Position numbers and translations under genes: made by a program
Assembly: GCA_000496475.1 (NCBI GenBank)
Contig: AYMW01000003.1
Coordinates: forward strand, 610,183-657,838
Direction of reading: 5' to 3'
From: Betaproteobacteria bacterium MOLA814
GTDB taxonomy: Bacteria > Pseudomonadota > Gammaproteobacteria > Burkholderiales > Burkholderiaceae_C
Length of the DNA: 47,656 nucleotides
The notes under the pieces: model-generated
The model's database searches: none
What the model saw: the letters and a program-made list of their open reading frames with translations, nothing else
Told to the model about the DNA's origin: nothing
Shown: piece after piece, positions 17,120 through 24,529 of the stretch
Layout of the letters: every line of letters starts with the position of its first letter
Numbering within the stretch: the first letter of the stretch is position 1

Positions 17120-17689
17120 ATGCGGACATACACGGATCTAAGCATTACAGCAGCGCGCATTGTTGATGTGGCCGAGTCCCTGATTCAGCGCCAAGGCTTG
17201 AACGGGTTTTCCTACAACAACATTGCGCGGGCAGTTGGCATACGCAAGCCAAGTGTCCACCACCATTTTTCAACCAAGGCAGATTTGGTACATGTTGTAA
17301 CGCAACGATACGTAGACCGTTTTATAAGCCAACTAGAGCGCTTAGACCACAGCCATGCGGCGCCAAAAGATAAATTGCTGTCCTATGCCCAGCTGTTTCA
17401 AGATACCAGCCAATCAGCGCGGTTGTGTTTGTGCGGGATGCTAGGCGCAGAATCAGAAAGTTTACCCAATCCAATACGGGAACACCTTCAGACCTTTTTT
17501 AATGCCAATCTGCTGTGGCTAACAGCCACGCTGGCCATGGCGTGGCCTAGGCGTGCAGGCAGCGCGCAGGGAACCGCGCTGCTGCTGCTGAGCAGCTTGG
17601 AAGGCGCCATGATTGTTGGGCGTACCTTGCTGGTCAACGATGCGCCCATGCAGGCAGCCAACGCCTTGTTTGATCAACTCGACAGCTAA
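17120..17689 (+). CDS. TetR/AcrR-family transcriptional regulator
   Basis: A 189-residue repressor-type regulator. The helix-turn-helix is at about residues 10-57 (ARIVDVAESLIQRQGLNGFS, then NNIARAVGIRKPSVHHHFSTKADL), followed by an all-helical ligand-binding domain with a conserved LCLCGMLGAE motif. The latter occurs in a TetR subgroup and supplies two nearby cysteines (C94 and C96). It heads a same-strand run of four further genes, and a perfect inverted repeat lies 16 bases past its stop, directly before the SDR gene, which is the natural operator. The upstream 17028-17119 stretch is AT-rich and fits a promoter. The ligand is unknown. Confidence 0.9.
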   Translation: MRTYTDLSITAARIVDVAESLIQRQGLNGFSYNNIARAVGIRKPSVHHHFSTKADLVHVVTQRYVDRFISQLERLDHSHAAPKDKLLSYAQLFQDTSQSARLCLCGMLGAESESLPNPIREHLQTFFNANLLWLTATLAMAWPRRAGSAQGTALLLLSSLEGAMIVGRTLLVNDAPMQAANALFDQLDS

Positions 17690-17705
17690 TTTTTTAACCT
17701 TGCGC

Positions 17706-17723
17706 CTACCTACCAGTAGGTAG
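17706..17723. promoter_or_regulatory. inverted-repeat operator, probably for the TetR regulator
   Basis: CTACCTAC-CA-GTAGGTAG is a perfect 8-2-8 inverted repeat lying between the TetR stop (17689) and the SDR start (17761). Size and symmetry suit a TetR-family dimer, and its position 37 bases before the SDR ATG could block a promoter there. There is no T-run, so it is not a terminator. Confidence 0.65.
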
Positions 17724-17760
17724 CGACACATTGCAACACGACCGGCCACATAGAGTAACC

Positions 17761-18429
17761 ATGTCACAACAATCAACCATAGTAATTGCAGGCCACGCGG
17801 CGGGTTTTGGCGATGCCTTACAAGAACGCTTTGAAATTGGCGGCTATCACGTCGCCAGTGTGTCGCGCCACGGCGACAAGCGCTGGGCCACAGATTTGCG
17901 AGACCCGCTAGCGGTTGCACGCCTCTTTGACAAGCTAGACCATGACGCACCGCCTGTGGCTGGTGTGGTGCACAACGCCATGCAATTCCACCGCCAACCT
18001 TTCATGCAAACCACGGCTCAAACCCTACAAGAGGTTTGGCAGTCCATGGTAATGACCGCATTTAACGTCAGCCAGCAGGCTGTCACCCGACTGCAACGCC
18101 AAGGCGGCGGCAGTTTGTTGTTCAGCGGTGCCTCTGGCAGCCTGCGAGCTGGTCCACAGTTCTCGGCATTTAGCTCGGCCAAGTTTGCTTTGCGCGGCTT
18201 ATGCCAAGCGTTGGTGCGCGAGCACAGCCATGAAGGCATTCATGTGGCACACGTCATTGTTGACGGGTTGATACACAGTGAGCGTACGACCCAACGGTTT
18301 GCGCAAGCAGATGTTGCTCACATGATTGAGCCTTCCGATTTAGCCGAACAGTACTGGCAACTGTTTCACCAACCGCGCAGCGTTTGGACCCATGAACTCG
18401 ATGTCCGCCCCATGGCGGCTGACGCATAA
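17761..18429 (+). CDS. SDR-fold protein lacking the catalytic tyrosine
   Basis: A 222-residue short-chain dehydrogenase/reductase homologue. The cofactor loop is intact in form (IAGHAAGFGDAL, G11/G15/G17), and the strand-4 motif is altered (VHNAMQF instead of NNAG). The active-site serine region is FSGASGS (S122), but the YxxxK motif reads AFSSAK, with Phe137 where the catalytic Tyr should be and Lys141 kept. The protein may thus bind NAD(P) without normal dehydrogenase chemistry. The ATG at 17761 is preferred over an upstream one at 17731 because it starts at the first beta strand. It is followed 12 bases later by the flavoenzyme gene, whose ATG has a good AGGAG upstream. Confidence 0.82.
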   Translation: MSQQSTIVIAGHAAGFGDALQERFEIGGYHVASVSRHGDKRWATDLRDPLAVARLFDKLDHDAPPVAGVVHNAMQFHRQPFMQTTAQTLQEVWQSMVMTAFNVSQQAVTRLQRQGGGSLLFSGASGSLRAGPQFSAFSSAKFALRGLCQALVREHSHEGIHVAHVIVDGLIHSERTTQRFAQADVAHMIEPSDLAEQYWQLFHQPRSVWTHELDVRPMAADA

Positions 18430-18441
18430 CAGGAGCACCTT

Positions 18442-19599
18442 ATGTCTTACCCAGTAGCTGTCATCGGCGCGGGCTTAAGCGGCCTGTACACCGCCCATCT
18501 GCTCGCCCAAGCTGGCAAAAAAGTGCTGCTAATTGAAGCGCGTGACCGCCTAGGCGGTCGCATATGCAGCCACGCACTGGAGGGGGCTACACACCGTGTT
18601 GACCTTGGCCCGTCTTGGTTTTGGCCGGGTATGAACCCTCGTATAGAGCGGCTTACTGGCGATTTGGGGCTGCGCGTATACCCACAGCACACCCGTGGTG
18701 CGACTGCTATTGAGGGCTCAGATGGCAGGGTACAAAGGCAGCCCAACACGTGGGAACAAAGCCCGTCTTCTTACCGCGTTGAGGGCGGCATGCAAAGCCT
18801 AGTCGACGGCTTACATGCGCTCATACAAGACAACGTTCATATTAAAACTGGCACCCAATTACAAAGTATGAAACTGCACGCGCATGCGGTAGAGCTGCAA
18901 CTGCTGGATGCCAGTGGCACATGGACACAGCTTGTATCGCAAGTGGTCAACACCATACCGCCAAGGTTGACTGCGCAAGATGTGCAAATGGACCCCGCTT
19001 GGCCAGATGCGTTGCTCAAGGATATGCGCCATACCCCAACTTGGATGGCTGGTCAGGCGAAATTCGTCGCCATATATGGCTCTGCATTTTGGCGCGAATC
19101 TGGCATGTCGGGCACCGCCATGAGCCACCGAGGGCCCATGGTCGAGATTCATGATGCGTCCGATGCTGAAGGTAACTCAGCAGCTTTGTTTGGTTTTGTT
19201 GGTGCATCGCCGGCTTACCGTTTGGGTATTGGCAGCGAGGAATTGTCCAGGCAATCGCTTGCGCAACTGGTGCGACTGTTTGGTCCAGCGGCCAGTACGC
19301 CGTTGTGGAGTGCGGTTCAGGACTGGGCACAAGAGCCCCTAACTGCCAGCGAGTCAGACCGACAGCCCTTGTCTCACCACCCCATGTACACAGGCCCTGT
19401 TGTACCTGATGACTGGGACCGCCGTGTATGGCTTGCTGGCACTGAGCGCTCGCCCAATTACGGAGGCTATTTAGAAGGGGCCTTGGAGTCAGCAGAACAA
19501 TCTGTAACAAGTCTGCTACGTGCATGGCCAACGCTTGCCAACGCTTGCCAACGCTGGCGAGATAACAACATAAAGGACAACAATGCGTACCCACCATGA
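18442..19599 (+). CDS. FAD-dependent amine oxidase-like oxidoreductase
   Basis: A 385-residue flavoprotein of the amine oxidase superfamily. The N-terminal Rossmann motif VIGAGLSGLYTAHLLAQAGK is followed by LLIEARDRLGGR, which binds FAD. The C-terminal FAD block is WLAGTERSPNYGGYLEGALESAEQ. This covers monoamine oxidases, putrescine oxidases and phytoene-desaturase relatives, and substrate is not decidable. CAGGAG precedes the ATG by about 7 bases. The last roughly 15 codons run through a 10-bp tandem repeat and overlap the start of the next gene by 17 bases; with one fewer repeat the protein would end at 19573, just before that gene's ribosome site. Confidence 0.88.
   Translation: MSYPVAVIGAGLSGLYTAHLLAQAGKKVLLIEARDRLGGRICSHALEGATHRVDLGPSWFWPGMNPRIERLTGDLGLRVYPQHTRGATAIEGSDGRVQRQPNTWEQSPSSYRVEGGMQSLVDGLHALIQDNVHIKTGTQLQSMKLHAHAVELQLLDASGTWTQLVSQVVNTIPPRLTAQDVQMDPAWPDALLKDMRHTPTWMAGQAKFVAIYGSAFWRESGMSGTAMSHRGPMVEIHDASDAEGNSAALFGFVGASPAYRLGIGSEELSRQSLAQLVRLFGPAASTPLWSAVQDWAQEPLTASESDRQPLSHHPMYTGPVVPDDWDRRVWLAGTERSPNYGGYLEGALESAEQSVTSLLRAWPTLANACQRWRDNNIKDNNAYPP
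19527..19555 (+). repeat. 10-bp tandem repeat, about 2.9 copies
   Basis: The unit GCCAACGCTT is repeated head to tail at 19527, 19537 and 19547 (the last copy lacks its final base) inside the 3' end of the flavoenzyme gene. As 10 is not a multiple of 3, gain or loss of a copy shifts the reading frame of the protein's C-terminus. Confidence 0.95.
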
Positions 19600-20971
19600 T
19601 CCGCGCGGGCTGCCTATTACTGGTCTGAACCCTGCGCAAATAGAGCGTTATGAAAGACTCCTGCACGAACTTTACGCGTACCGCTCAGGCGTGCAAGCCA
19701 GACTGGATGACTTGCTGCGCGAAGCGCCAGGCTTTGTGTTGGGTCATGTGCTCAGAGGCTACGCCGTCATGACCGACGGCCTGCGCAGTGGCCTGCCAGA
19801 GGCCCAGCGATTTCTGGACCTCTCTCAGCGTTTAGCAGCAACGGCCAACGAGCGGGAACGCCTACACATCTATGCCCTAAAGATGTGGATAGAGGGCCGC
19901 GGTGCAGCCAGGCTGCAGGCGCTTGAAGATATTCTTGCCCGTTGGCCGCTGGATGTGCTGGCATACCGCCAGCTCACTGCCATGTTGTTTTGGCATGGGG
20001 ACAAACGTCGCCAGCTGGCTGTCGCCATGCAAGCCATCCCGCACTGGCAGCCTTCTACTGCTGGCTATGCCTTGACACTTGCCCCGTTGGCCTTCGCGTT
20101 AGAAGAAGACGGGCGCTACGCATTGGCAGAGGACTATGCACAACTAGCATTGTCTTTCAACCCCACAGACTTATGGGCCTTGCATGCCTTGGTCCATGTT
20201 CATGAGATGCAAGGACGGGCCAGTGAAGGAGAAGCCGCCATCAACGCCGTAGCTGGCAAGCTCAAGGAATTTAATCTGTTTCGCGGCCATCTCTGGTGGC
20301 ACCTGTCACTCTTTTTACTGTCGCAAAACAAAATTGATGCCGTACTTGATGTGTTCGACCGTGAGGTTTTCCCAACTCCGAGTTCGTTTTACCTAGACTT
20401 GCAAAACGCCGCGTCCTTGCTCGCCCGCCTAGAAATACAAGGCGTTGATGTGGGTGATCGCTGGGACACAGTAGCGCATGCTTGCGAGCAGACCTTGGGC
20501 CAGCACTTGGTTGTATTCACCGGACCGCACCAAGTGATGGCATTGGCCCGCACTGGACGCAAGCAAGCACTTGCTCAAGCTCTTCAAGGTTTTAATGATG
20601 ATGGTCAGGCCGGTATGGAGCAGGCCCAAACTGGTTCAGCGGTTGCCGCGGCGGTTGCACTGTATTACCAAAGGGCGTACCGCCCATTTCTAAACCTCAT
20701 GCGCGTTATGCGCTTTGAAGCTGCCAGTTTGGGGGCCAGTTACGCACAACAAGACATTTACTTTCAGCTGATGGTCGATGCCGCATTACAAGTTGACGAT
20801 TTGCCACTTGCTAGAAGTCTGCTCAAAGAGCGGTTGGCCAAGCATTTTACTGATGCGACTGAATGGCTGCGCTATATCGACATGACCCACCGTATTGAGC
20901 AAGCCCACGACCCTAAAGTACTGCGTGGTTTTCTTCGCGCCGGCTTGCTACAGCAGCCACCTGCGTGTTAA
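19583..20971 (+). CDS. TTC38-like tetratricopeptide repeat protein
   Basis: A 462-residue, soluble, helix-rich protein resembling the bacterial relatives of animal TTC38. It opens with DPRGLPITGLNPAQIERYER, then GFVLGHVLRGYAVM, the RERLHIYALKMWIEGR helix pair and the family's highly conserved ALVHVHEMQGRASEG and HLWWHLSLFLLSQN stretches. TPR-like helical pairs run through it and no signal peptide or membrane span is seen. The ATG has AAGGA 5 bases upstream, so translation can start independently although the gene overlaps the flavoenzyme by 17 bases. TTC38 proteins have no established function. Association with a flavoenzyme here suggests a scaffold or partner role, which is inference. Confidence 0.8.
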   Translation: MRTHHDPRGLPITGLNPAQIERYERLLHELYAYRSGVQARLDDLLREAPGFVLGHVLRGYAVMTDGLRSGLPEAQRFLDLSQRLAATANERERLHIYALKMWIEGRGAARLQALEDILARWPLDVLAYRQLTAMLFWHGDKRRQLAVAMQAIPHWQPSTAGYALTLAPLAFALEEDGRYALAEDYAQLALSFNPTDLWALHALVHVHEMQGRASEGEAAINAVAGKLKEFNLFRGHLWWHLSLFLLSQNKIDAVLDVFDREVFPTPSSFYLDLQNAASLLARLEIQGVDVGDRWDTVAHACEQTLGQHLVVFTGPHQVMALARTGRKQALAQALQGFNDDGQAGMEQAQTGSAVAAAVALYYQRAYRPFLNLMRVMRFEAASLGASYAQQDIYFQLMVDAALQVDDLPLARSLLKERLAKHFTDATEWLRYIDMTHRIEQAHDPKVLRGFLRAGLLQQPPAC

Positions 20972-21033
20972 TTTTCTGTCTCAACCACGGCTCTATGCTG
21001 ATTTTTATATTGGCGGCCTCAGTTATTTAGACC

Positions 21034-21540
21034 ATGACCATGACCACGACTCTACAACTTACACTCAACCCCTCCAACGCACAACTGCACAACATGCAAA
21101 CTGGCGATTTGGTAGGGGACATTGCAGTCGGCTTTGAGCTCATGACTGCGCAGCATTTCTCCAAGTTACCGCTAGATGCGATGGCCCTTGAGCGCGCTAT
21201 TGAATGGACCGAAGACCGTATACAGTTGGGCCGTATCGCTGTTCCGAAAGGTGCCATCTTGTGCACCCAAGAAGATGATGTTCGGATGCTGGCTGCAATT
21301 GCAGGGCTTGATCAAACGACCCCCACGCTACACGTAGACGCCGTTGAGAACGTGTTCAGCCGTTTGGTTTTGCAAGCGTTTGGACAGGCTGCACCGCAGC
21401 AAGCACTGCCCGACATAGCCAGAACGTTTGCAACGGTTGTGCTGCTGCGTGAGTTGATGCACCACCTGTGTTTCGACCACATACAAGTCAAGGCCAAACC
21501 CCAGTTTCAACAAGCAAATACACACGGTCCGTTCTGCTAG
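21034..21540 (+). CDS. unrecognised protein at the end of the TetR cluster
   Basis: A 168-residue protein that I cannot assign. It looks real: balanced composition, a conserved-looking acidic/hydrophobic helix (HFSKLPLDAMALERAIEWTE), a segment VPKGAILCTQEDDVRMLAA and a helical end (FATVVLLRELMHHLCFDHIQV). ATG at 21034 and 21040 are both possible starts. It follows the TTC38-like gene by 62 bases on the same strand and is followed by the convergent tRNA-Arg gene. No transmembrane segment, signal peptide or known catalytic motif is seen. The H-x(3)-FDH pattern near the end could be metal-binding, but this is a guess. Confidence 0.65.
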   Translation: MTMTTTLQLTLNPSNAQLHNMQTGDLVGDIAVGFELMTAQHFSKLPLDAMALERAIEWTEDRIQLGRIAVPKGAILCTQEDDVRMLAAIAGLDQTTPTLHVDAVENVFSRLVLQAFGQAAPQQALPDIARTFATVVLLRELMHHLCFDHIQVKAKPQFQQANTHGPFC

Positions 21541-21597
21541 TCAACACGGCTCAACGCACTTGGCGGTCAACACCAAGTGGTTGTAATTTGGGAAAAA

Positions 21598-21673
21598 TGG
21601 TGCGGCTGGCGGGTATCGAACCCACGACCCTTGGCTTCGGAGGCCAATACTCTATCCACTGAGCTACAGCCGC
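21598..21673 (-). tRNA. tRNA-Arg (anticodon CCG)
   Basis: On the minus strand a 76-base cloverleaf folds fully: acceptor GCGGCTG/CAGCCGC, D-arm GCTC/GAGT, anticodon stem TTGGC/GCCAA around loop CTCCGAA, and T-arm GTGGG/CCCGC with loop TTCGATA. The anticodon CCG reads the arginine codon CGG. The 3' CCA is encoded in the DNA. No second tRNA is adjacent. Confidence 0.97.
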
Positions 21674-21691
21674 ATGCTGTCGTGCTGTTGC

Positions 21692-21697
21692 ATTCTA
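21692..21697 (-). promoter_or_regulatory. probable -10 box of the tRNA-Arg gene
   Basis: TAGAAT on the minus strand lies 18 bases upstream of the mature tRNA 5' end, leaving room for a short leader. No good -35 is seen at 16-18 bases. Confidence 0.4.
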
Positions 21698-21774
21698 GCA
21701 GTGCGGCTTGGAAGCACGCTGGATGTGAGGTTCGTGCATGATGGATAGCGAGGGTTTTTACTGGGCTTGGCGGC

Positions 21775-21780
21775 TATAAT
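21775..21780 (+). promoter_or_regulatory. probable -10 box for the cytochrome c gene
   Basis: A perfect TATAAT sits 73 bases before the cytochrome ATG in otherwise gene-free DNA. The T-rich run at 21755-21759 is too close to be an ideal -35, so only the -10 is called. Confidence 0.45.
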
Positions 21781-21853
21781 ATGCAGTCACCAAGCATGCA
21801 GCCTATTGTTTTCCCGTGCTTTATACCCACCCTAATTTTGTGATGAGAACGTC

Positions 21854-22360
21854 ATGAGCGATAGCCCACACGAGCACCATACCGGTCCTGTTAAAACACC
21901 TGCTCAACTTGGTTGGTTGTCTTTTTATTTCTTTGTTGCACCAGTGTTCATCATTATTGGACTGGTGTACTACGTTACGTCTGGTGCAATGCCAAGCGCT
22001 GGAGCAGACAACACCGAGTCTGCTATTGTCAAGCGGATACAGCGTGTTGGCAGCATAGAAATTCGTGATGCCAACCGTCCTTTGCGAGCTGGCATGGAAG
22101 TCTATACCGCACAATGTGCAGCTTGCCATACGGCTGGCGCTGCCGGCGCACCTGTCTTTGGCAATATTGGCGCTTGGTCTACGCGCTTGGATCAAGGTTA
22201 CGAGTTGCTGATCAAGCATGCCCTTGAAGGCAAAGGCGCCATGGGTGCGCAAGGCGGAGGCGAGTACAACGATTTAGAGATCGGCCGCGCAGTTGTGTAC
22301 ATGTCCAATGAGGTTGGCGCTGCCTTTGTGGTTCCTGAAAAACCAGCTGATTCACAATAA
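21854..22360 (+). CDS. membrane-anchored c-type cytochrome (cytochrome c5 family)
   Basis: A 168-residue protein with one N-terminal membrane span (about residues 22-43, uncleaved-looking) and a periplasmic class I haem domain. The haem motif is CAACH (C88, C91, H92), and the likely axial Met lies in EGKGAMGAQGGG, about 50 residues later. The AVVYMSN C-terminal helix fits cytochrome c5/c555. It probably passes electrons between respiratory complexes in the periplasm. GAGA precedes the ATG, and a textbook terminator follows 48 bases after the stop, so it is a single-gene unit. Its exact partners are not indicated by the neighbours. Confidence 0.9.
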   Translation: MSDSPHEHHTGPVKTPAQLGWLSFYFFVAPVFIIIGLVYYVTSGAMPSAGADNTESAIVKRIQRVGSIEIRDANRPLRAGMEVYTAQCAACHTAGAAGAPVFGNIGAWSTRLDQGYELLIKHALEGKGAMGAQGGGEYNDLEIGRAVVYMSNEVGAAFVVPEKPADSQ

Positions 22361-22407
22361 CGCATTATGGTTTTTGTAATTCAACTGGCTTAAATTCACG
22401 CACAATC

Positions 22408-22433
22408 AACACCGCTTAGGCGGTGTTTTTTTT
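22408..22433 (+). terminator. intrinsic terminator of the cytochrome c gene
   Basis: AACACCGC-TTAG-GCGGTGTT forms a perfect 8-bp stem with a 4-base loop, running into eight T residues. This is a strong rho-independent terminator; the opposite strand has a matching A-run and could also serve the convergent gene at 22439. Confidence 0.93.
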
Positions 22434-22438
22434 GCCTG

Positions 22439-22981
22439 TTATTTGCTGTTTGCGTGCGGGCTTTTGCAGTAGTCAAATTGCTTGGGTAAGTTAACCGCTT
22501 GTACGCCTTGTGGCACCCACAGCCCCTGTTCAACCAACGGCAGCGCAGCCGCAACGTCCTGTGTATGCAGCCTGGCGAGTCCTTCGTTGCAATCAAGATA
22601 CAAGTGTCCCTCTTCGTCTATTAAACAACGCTGCACATTTAAATACACGCCAGTGTGCGTGCGTACAGTGCTGTCAGGCTGCAGTCGGGCAATATGCGGT
22701 GTGGATTCCAGTTCTACGAACACTCGCTGCGGTCCATTTTGAAAAAACCACTGCCCTTTTTCATCTGCCAAGTAGTTCCTGGCGATGAATCCCATCAATT
22801 TGTCATGCTCCAGTCGAGACCCTTTGGAGTCTGCGTTGGCACCCTCGCCCGCAAATGGGCCTGCTGCTTGCGTTGCATCGTCTCGCAAGTACCAGTCACC
22901 TCGAGCACTGAGCCCCAACCAACCAAAGCAGTTGGGAACATTTGGCCATTTGGCCATGGCTTGTTGTACTAAGTCATCCAT
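22439..22981 (-). CDS. conserved hypothetical protein
   Basis: A 180-residue cytoplasmic protein. The opening MDDLVQQAMAKWPNVPNCFGWLGLSARGDWYLRDD and later LMGFIARNYLADEKGQWFFQNGPQRVFVELE are recognisable as a conserved betaproteobacterial domain of unknown function; I do not recall its DUF number with certainty. The alternation of W/Y-rich strands suggests a beta-rich fold. The ATG at 22981 is used because the longer ORF upstream (to 23086) is Cys/Pro-rich and overlaps the hydrolase gene. It starts 16 bases after the hydrolase stop, so the two are likely co-transcribed. Confidence 0.8.
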   Translation of the reverse strand: MDDLVQQAMAKWPNVPNCFGWLGLSARGDWYLRDDATQAAGPFAGEGANADSKGSRLEHDKLMGFIARNYLADEKGQWFFQNGPQRVFVELESTPHIARLQPDSTVRTHTGVYLNVQRCLIDEEGHLYLDCNEGLARLHTQDVAAALPLVEQGLWVPQGVQAVNLPKQFDYCKSPHANSK

Positions 22982-22997
22982 ATTTGTAAATATACCG

Positions 22998-24005
22998 TTA
23001 GCTCGGCAATTGCGCCGACATCCAGCCGATGACCGCGCTGGGCATGGTGGATACATGACCGGGCAATGCCCACCATGGCTGAACACCTACAAATCCAACA
23101 TGCCCGCCGGTGTTAGGCTGCCACAGCACCACGCTGTTGCTGACATCTTGTCGTTTGGGCAGACTGTCGGTAGGAATAAATGGGTCGTTTAACGCATTTA
23201 GAGCCAGCGCCGGTATGCGTATGGTGTGCATCTGAGGTTTAGCTGACGCCTTGGTCCAGTAATCCATCACGCTGTTAAATCCATGTATTGGCGCAGTAAA
23301 GTGGTCGTCGAACTCGTACAGCGTGCGGGCTTCAAGAGCAGCTTCTAGGTTAAAAAGTCCTGGAAACTGCGCCCACTTTGCGACAGCTTTAGGCTTCATT
23401 GTGCCTAAAAACATACGTGTGTACACCAGCTTGTTAAAGCCTTTGCCAATATGCAAACCTGAACTGACCAAATCAAGCGGTGAACAAACACTTGCGACTG
23501 CGCTAACAATGTTCGAGGCCGTGTTTTCAGCTTTGCTGGCCCAGCACATGAGCGCGTTGCCACCTAAAGATATTCCCAAGGCAACCGTTGGGGACTGTGG
23601 TGCGATGGCGCACGCCCGCCGCAAAATCCAATCTATTTCTTCGTAATCGCCAGAGTGGTAAGCCCTTGGTGCAGCATTCATTTCCCCAGCGCAGCCTCTG
23701 AAATGGGCCAGCAGCATACGCCAACCCATCAGTTCACACTGCTTGGCGATGGCCTGAACGTAATGACTAGAGCGTCCGCCTTCTAAACCATGAAACAGGA
23801 CCAACAACGGCTTGTGTATTGCAGCCATTGTGTTCCCAAGGTGGTCAACATCAATAAAGTCGTTGTCTGGTGTTGTCCAACGCTGTCGCTCCCATGTTGG
23901 CGCAACACCGTCAGAATGAGGCCAATACGTCGCGCATTTAGCGGCCCATATAGTTTGTAAATGCCCCCCGGGTAACAACGCAGGCGCCCGATAATCCCAA
24001 GACAT
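22998..24005 (-). CDS. alpha/beta hydrolase, YheT family
   Basis: A 335-residue hydrolase of the YheT/ABHD1-3 group. The family start is LLPGGHLQTIWAAK. The oxyanion region is VLFHGLEGGRSSHYVQA, and the catalytic triad is visible as Ser in ALGISLGGNALM, Asp in LNALNDPFIP and His in GGHVGF. These enzymes are esterase-like with unclear natural substrates. It sits between the NTF2-fold gene upstream and the conserved hypothetical downstream, with gaps of 5 and 16 bases, suggesting a three-gene unit. Confidence 0.9.
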   Translation of the reverse strand: MSWDYRAPALLPGGHLQTIWAAKCATYWPHSDGVAPTWERQRWTTPDNDFIDVDHLGNTMAAIHKPLLVLFHGLEGGRSSHYVQAIAKQCELMGWRMLLAHFRGCAGEMNAAPRAYHSGDYEEIDWILRRACAIAPQSPTVALGISLGGNALMCWASKAENTASNIVSAVASVCSPLDLVSSGLHIGKGFNKLVYTRMFLGTMKPKAVAKWAQFPGLFNLEAALEARTLYEFDDHFTAPIHGFNSVMDYWTKASAKPQMHTIRIPALALNALNDPFIPTDSLPKRQDVSNSVVLWQPNTGGHVGFVGVQPWWALPGHVSTMPSAVIGWMSAQLPS

Positions 24006-24010
24006 TTCGA

Positions 24011-24454
24011 TCAGTGCAGTACCGTTGAAGGTAGTGCGTGAGGCTCAACAGAGCCATCAGTTATATGACCTGGGCTGGTGTGGTGTGCAACCAAACGCCA
24101 GCCTTGTGGTGTTTTATGGAATACATTCAACGAGTACAGTTGAGCAACTGCCTGCCCCTCATCGGTTTGAACGCTGACATGCTCTGTGACAGTGTGTATA
24201 GCCTGCGCCAATTGCAAGCTTTTATGCGTGTGTGTGACGTGCAATGTAATGGGGCCATTCAGTATCAAATCAGTGAACAGTTTTCGGATAGCTTGCAAAC
24301 CATGCAGCGGTTTGCCGCCAGGCGGTATGCACACGACGTCTTCGTGCTCAGCCCAACACGCCATGATTTGCTCTACATCGGCATGCAGCAGTCCTTCATA
24401 AAACGCATGTTCAATGTCATCTGGTGTTGCTGCAAGGTGGCTGGGTACTGGCAT
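24011..24454 (-). CDS. NTF2/SnoaL-fold protein
   Basis: A 147-residue single-domain protein of the nuclear-transport-factor-2-like superfamily. The pattern is typical: DDIEHAFYEGLLHADVEQIMACWAEHEDVVCIPPGG, then LHGLQAIRKLF and the strands ending in WRLVAHHTSPG. Members are ketosteroid-isomerase-like enzymes or binding proteins, and no catalytic residue decides between them. It is 5 bases upstream of the YheT gene and shares its strand, and the ATP synthase terminator lies just before it. Confidence 0.83.
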   Translation of the reverse strand: MPVPSHLAATPDDIEHAFYEGLLHADVEQIMACWAEHEDVVCIPPGGKPLHGLQAIRKLFTDLILNGPITLHVTHTHKSLQLAQAIHTVTEHVSVQTDEGQAVAQLYSLNVFHKTPQGWRLVAHHTSPGHITDGSVEPHALPSTVLH

Positions 24455-24484
24455 AGTGCGTGTCTAATCCTACTGGGTACAAAC

Positions 24485-24512
24485 AGCAAAGCCGGCATCT
24501 GCCGGCTTTGCT
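24485..24512 (-). terminator. terminator of the ATP synthase operon
   Basis: AGCAAAGCCGGC / GCCGGCTTTGCT is a perfect 12-bp stem with a 4-base loop, 17 bases past the atpC stop. The T-run after it on the minus strand is modest (GTTTGT), but stem strength makes termination likely. Confidence 0.85.
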
Positions 24513-24529
24513 ATAAAACACTGACGTGC

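Noticed and set aside
19016-19666. 216-codon minus-strand ORF over the flavoenzyme and TTC38-like genes
   Set aside because: Antisense to conserved FAD-binding motifs and across a gene boundary.
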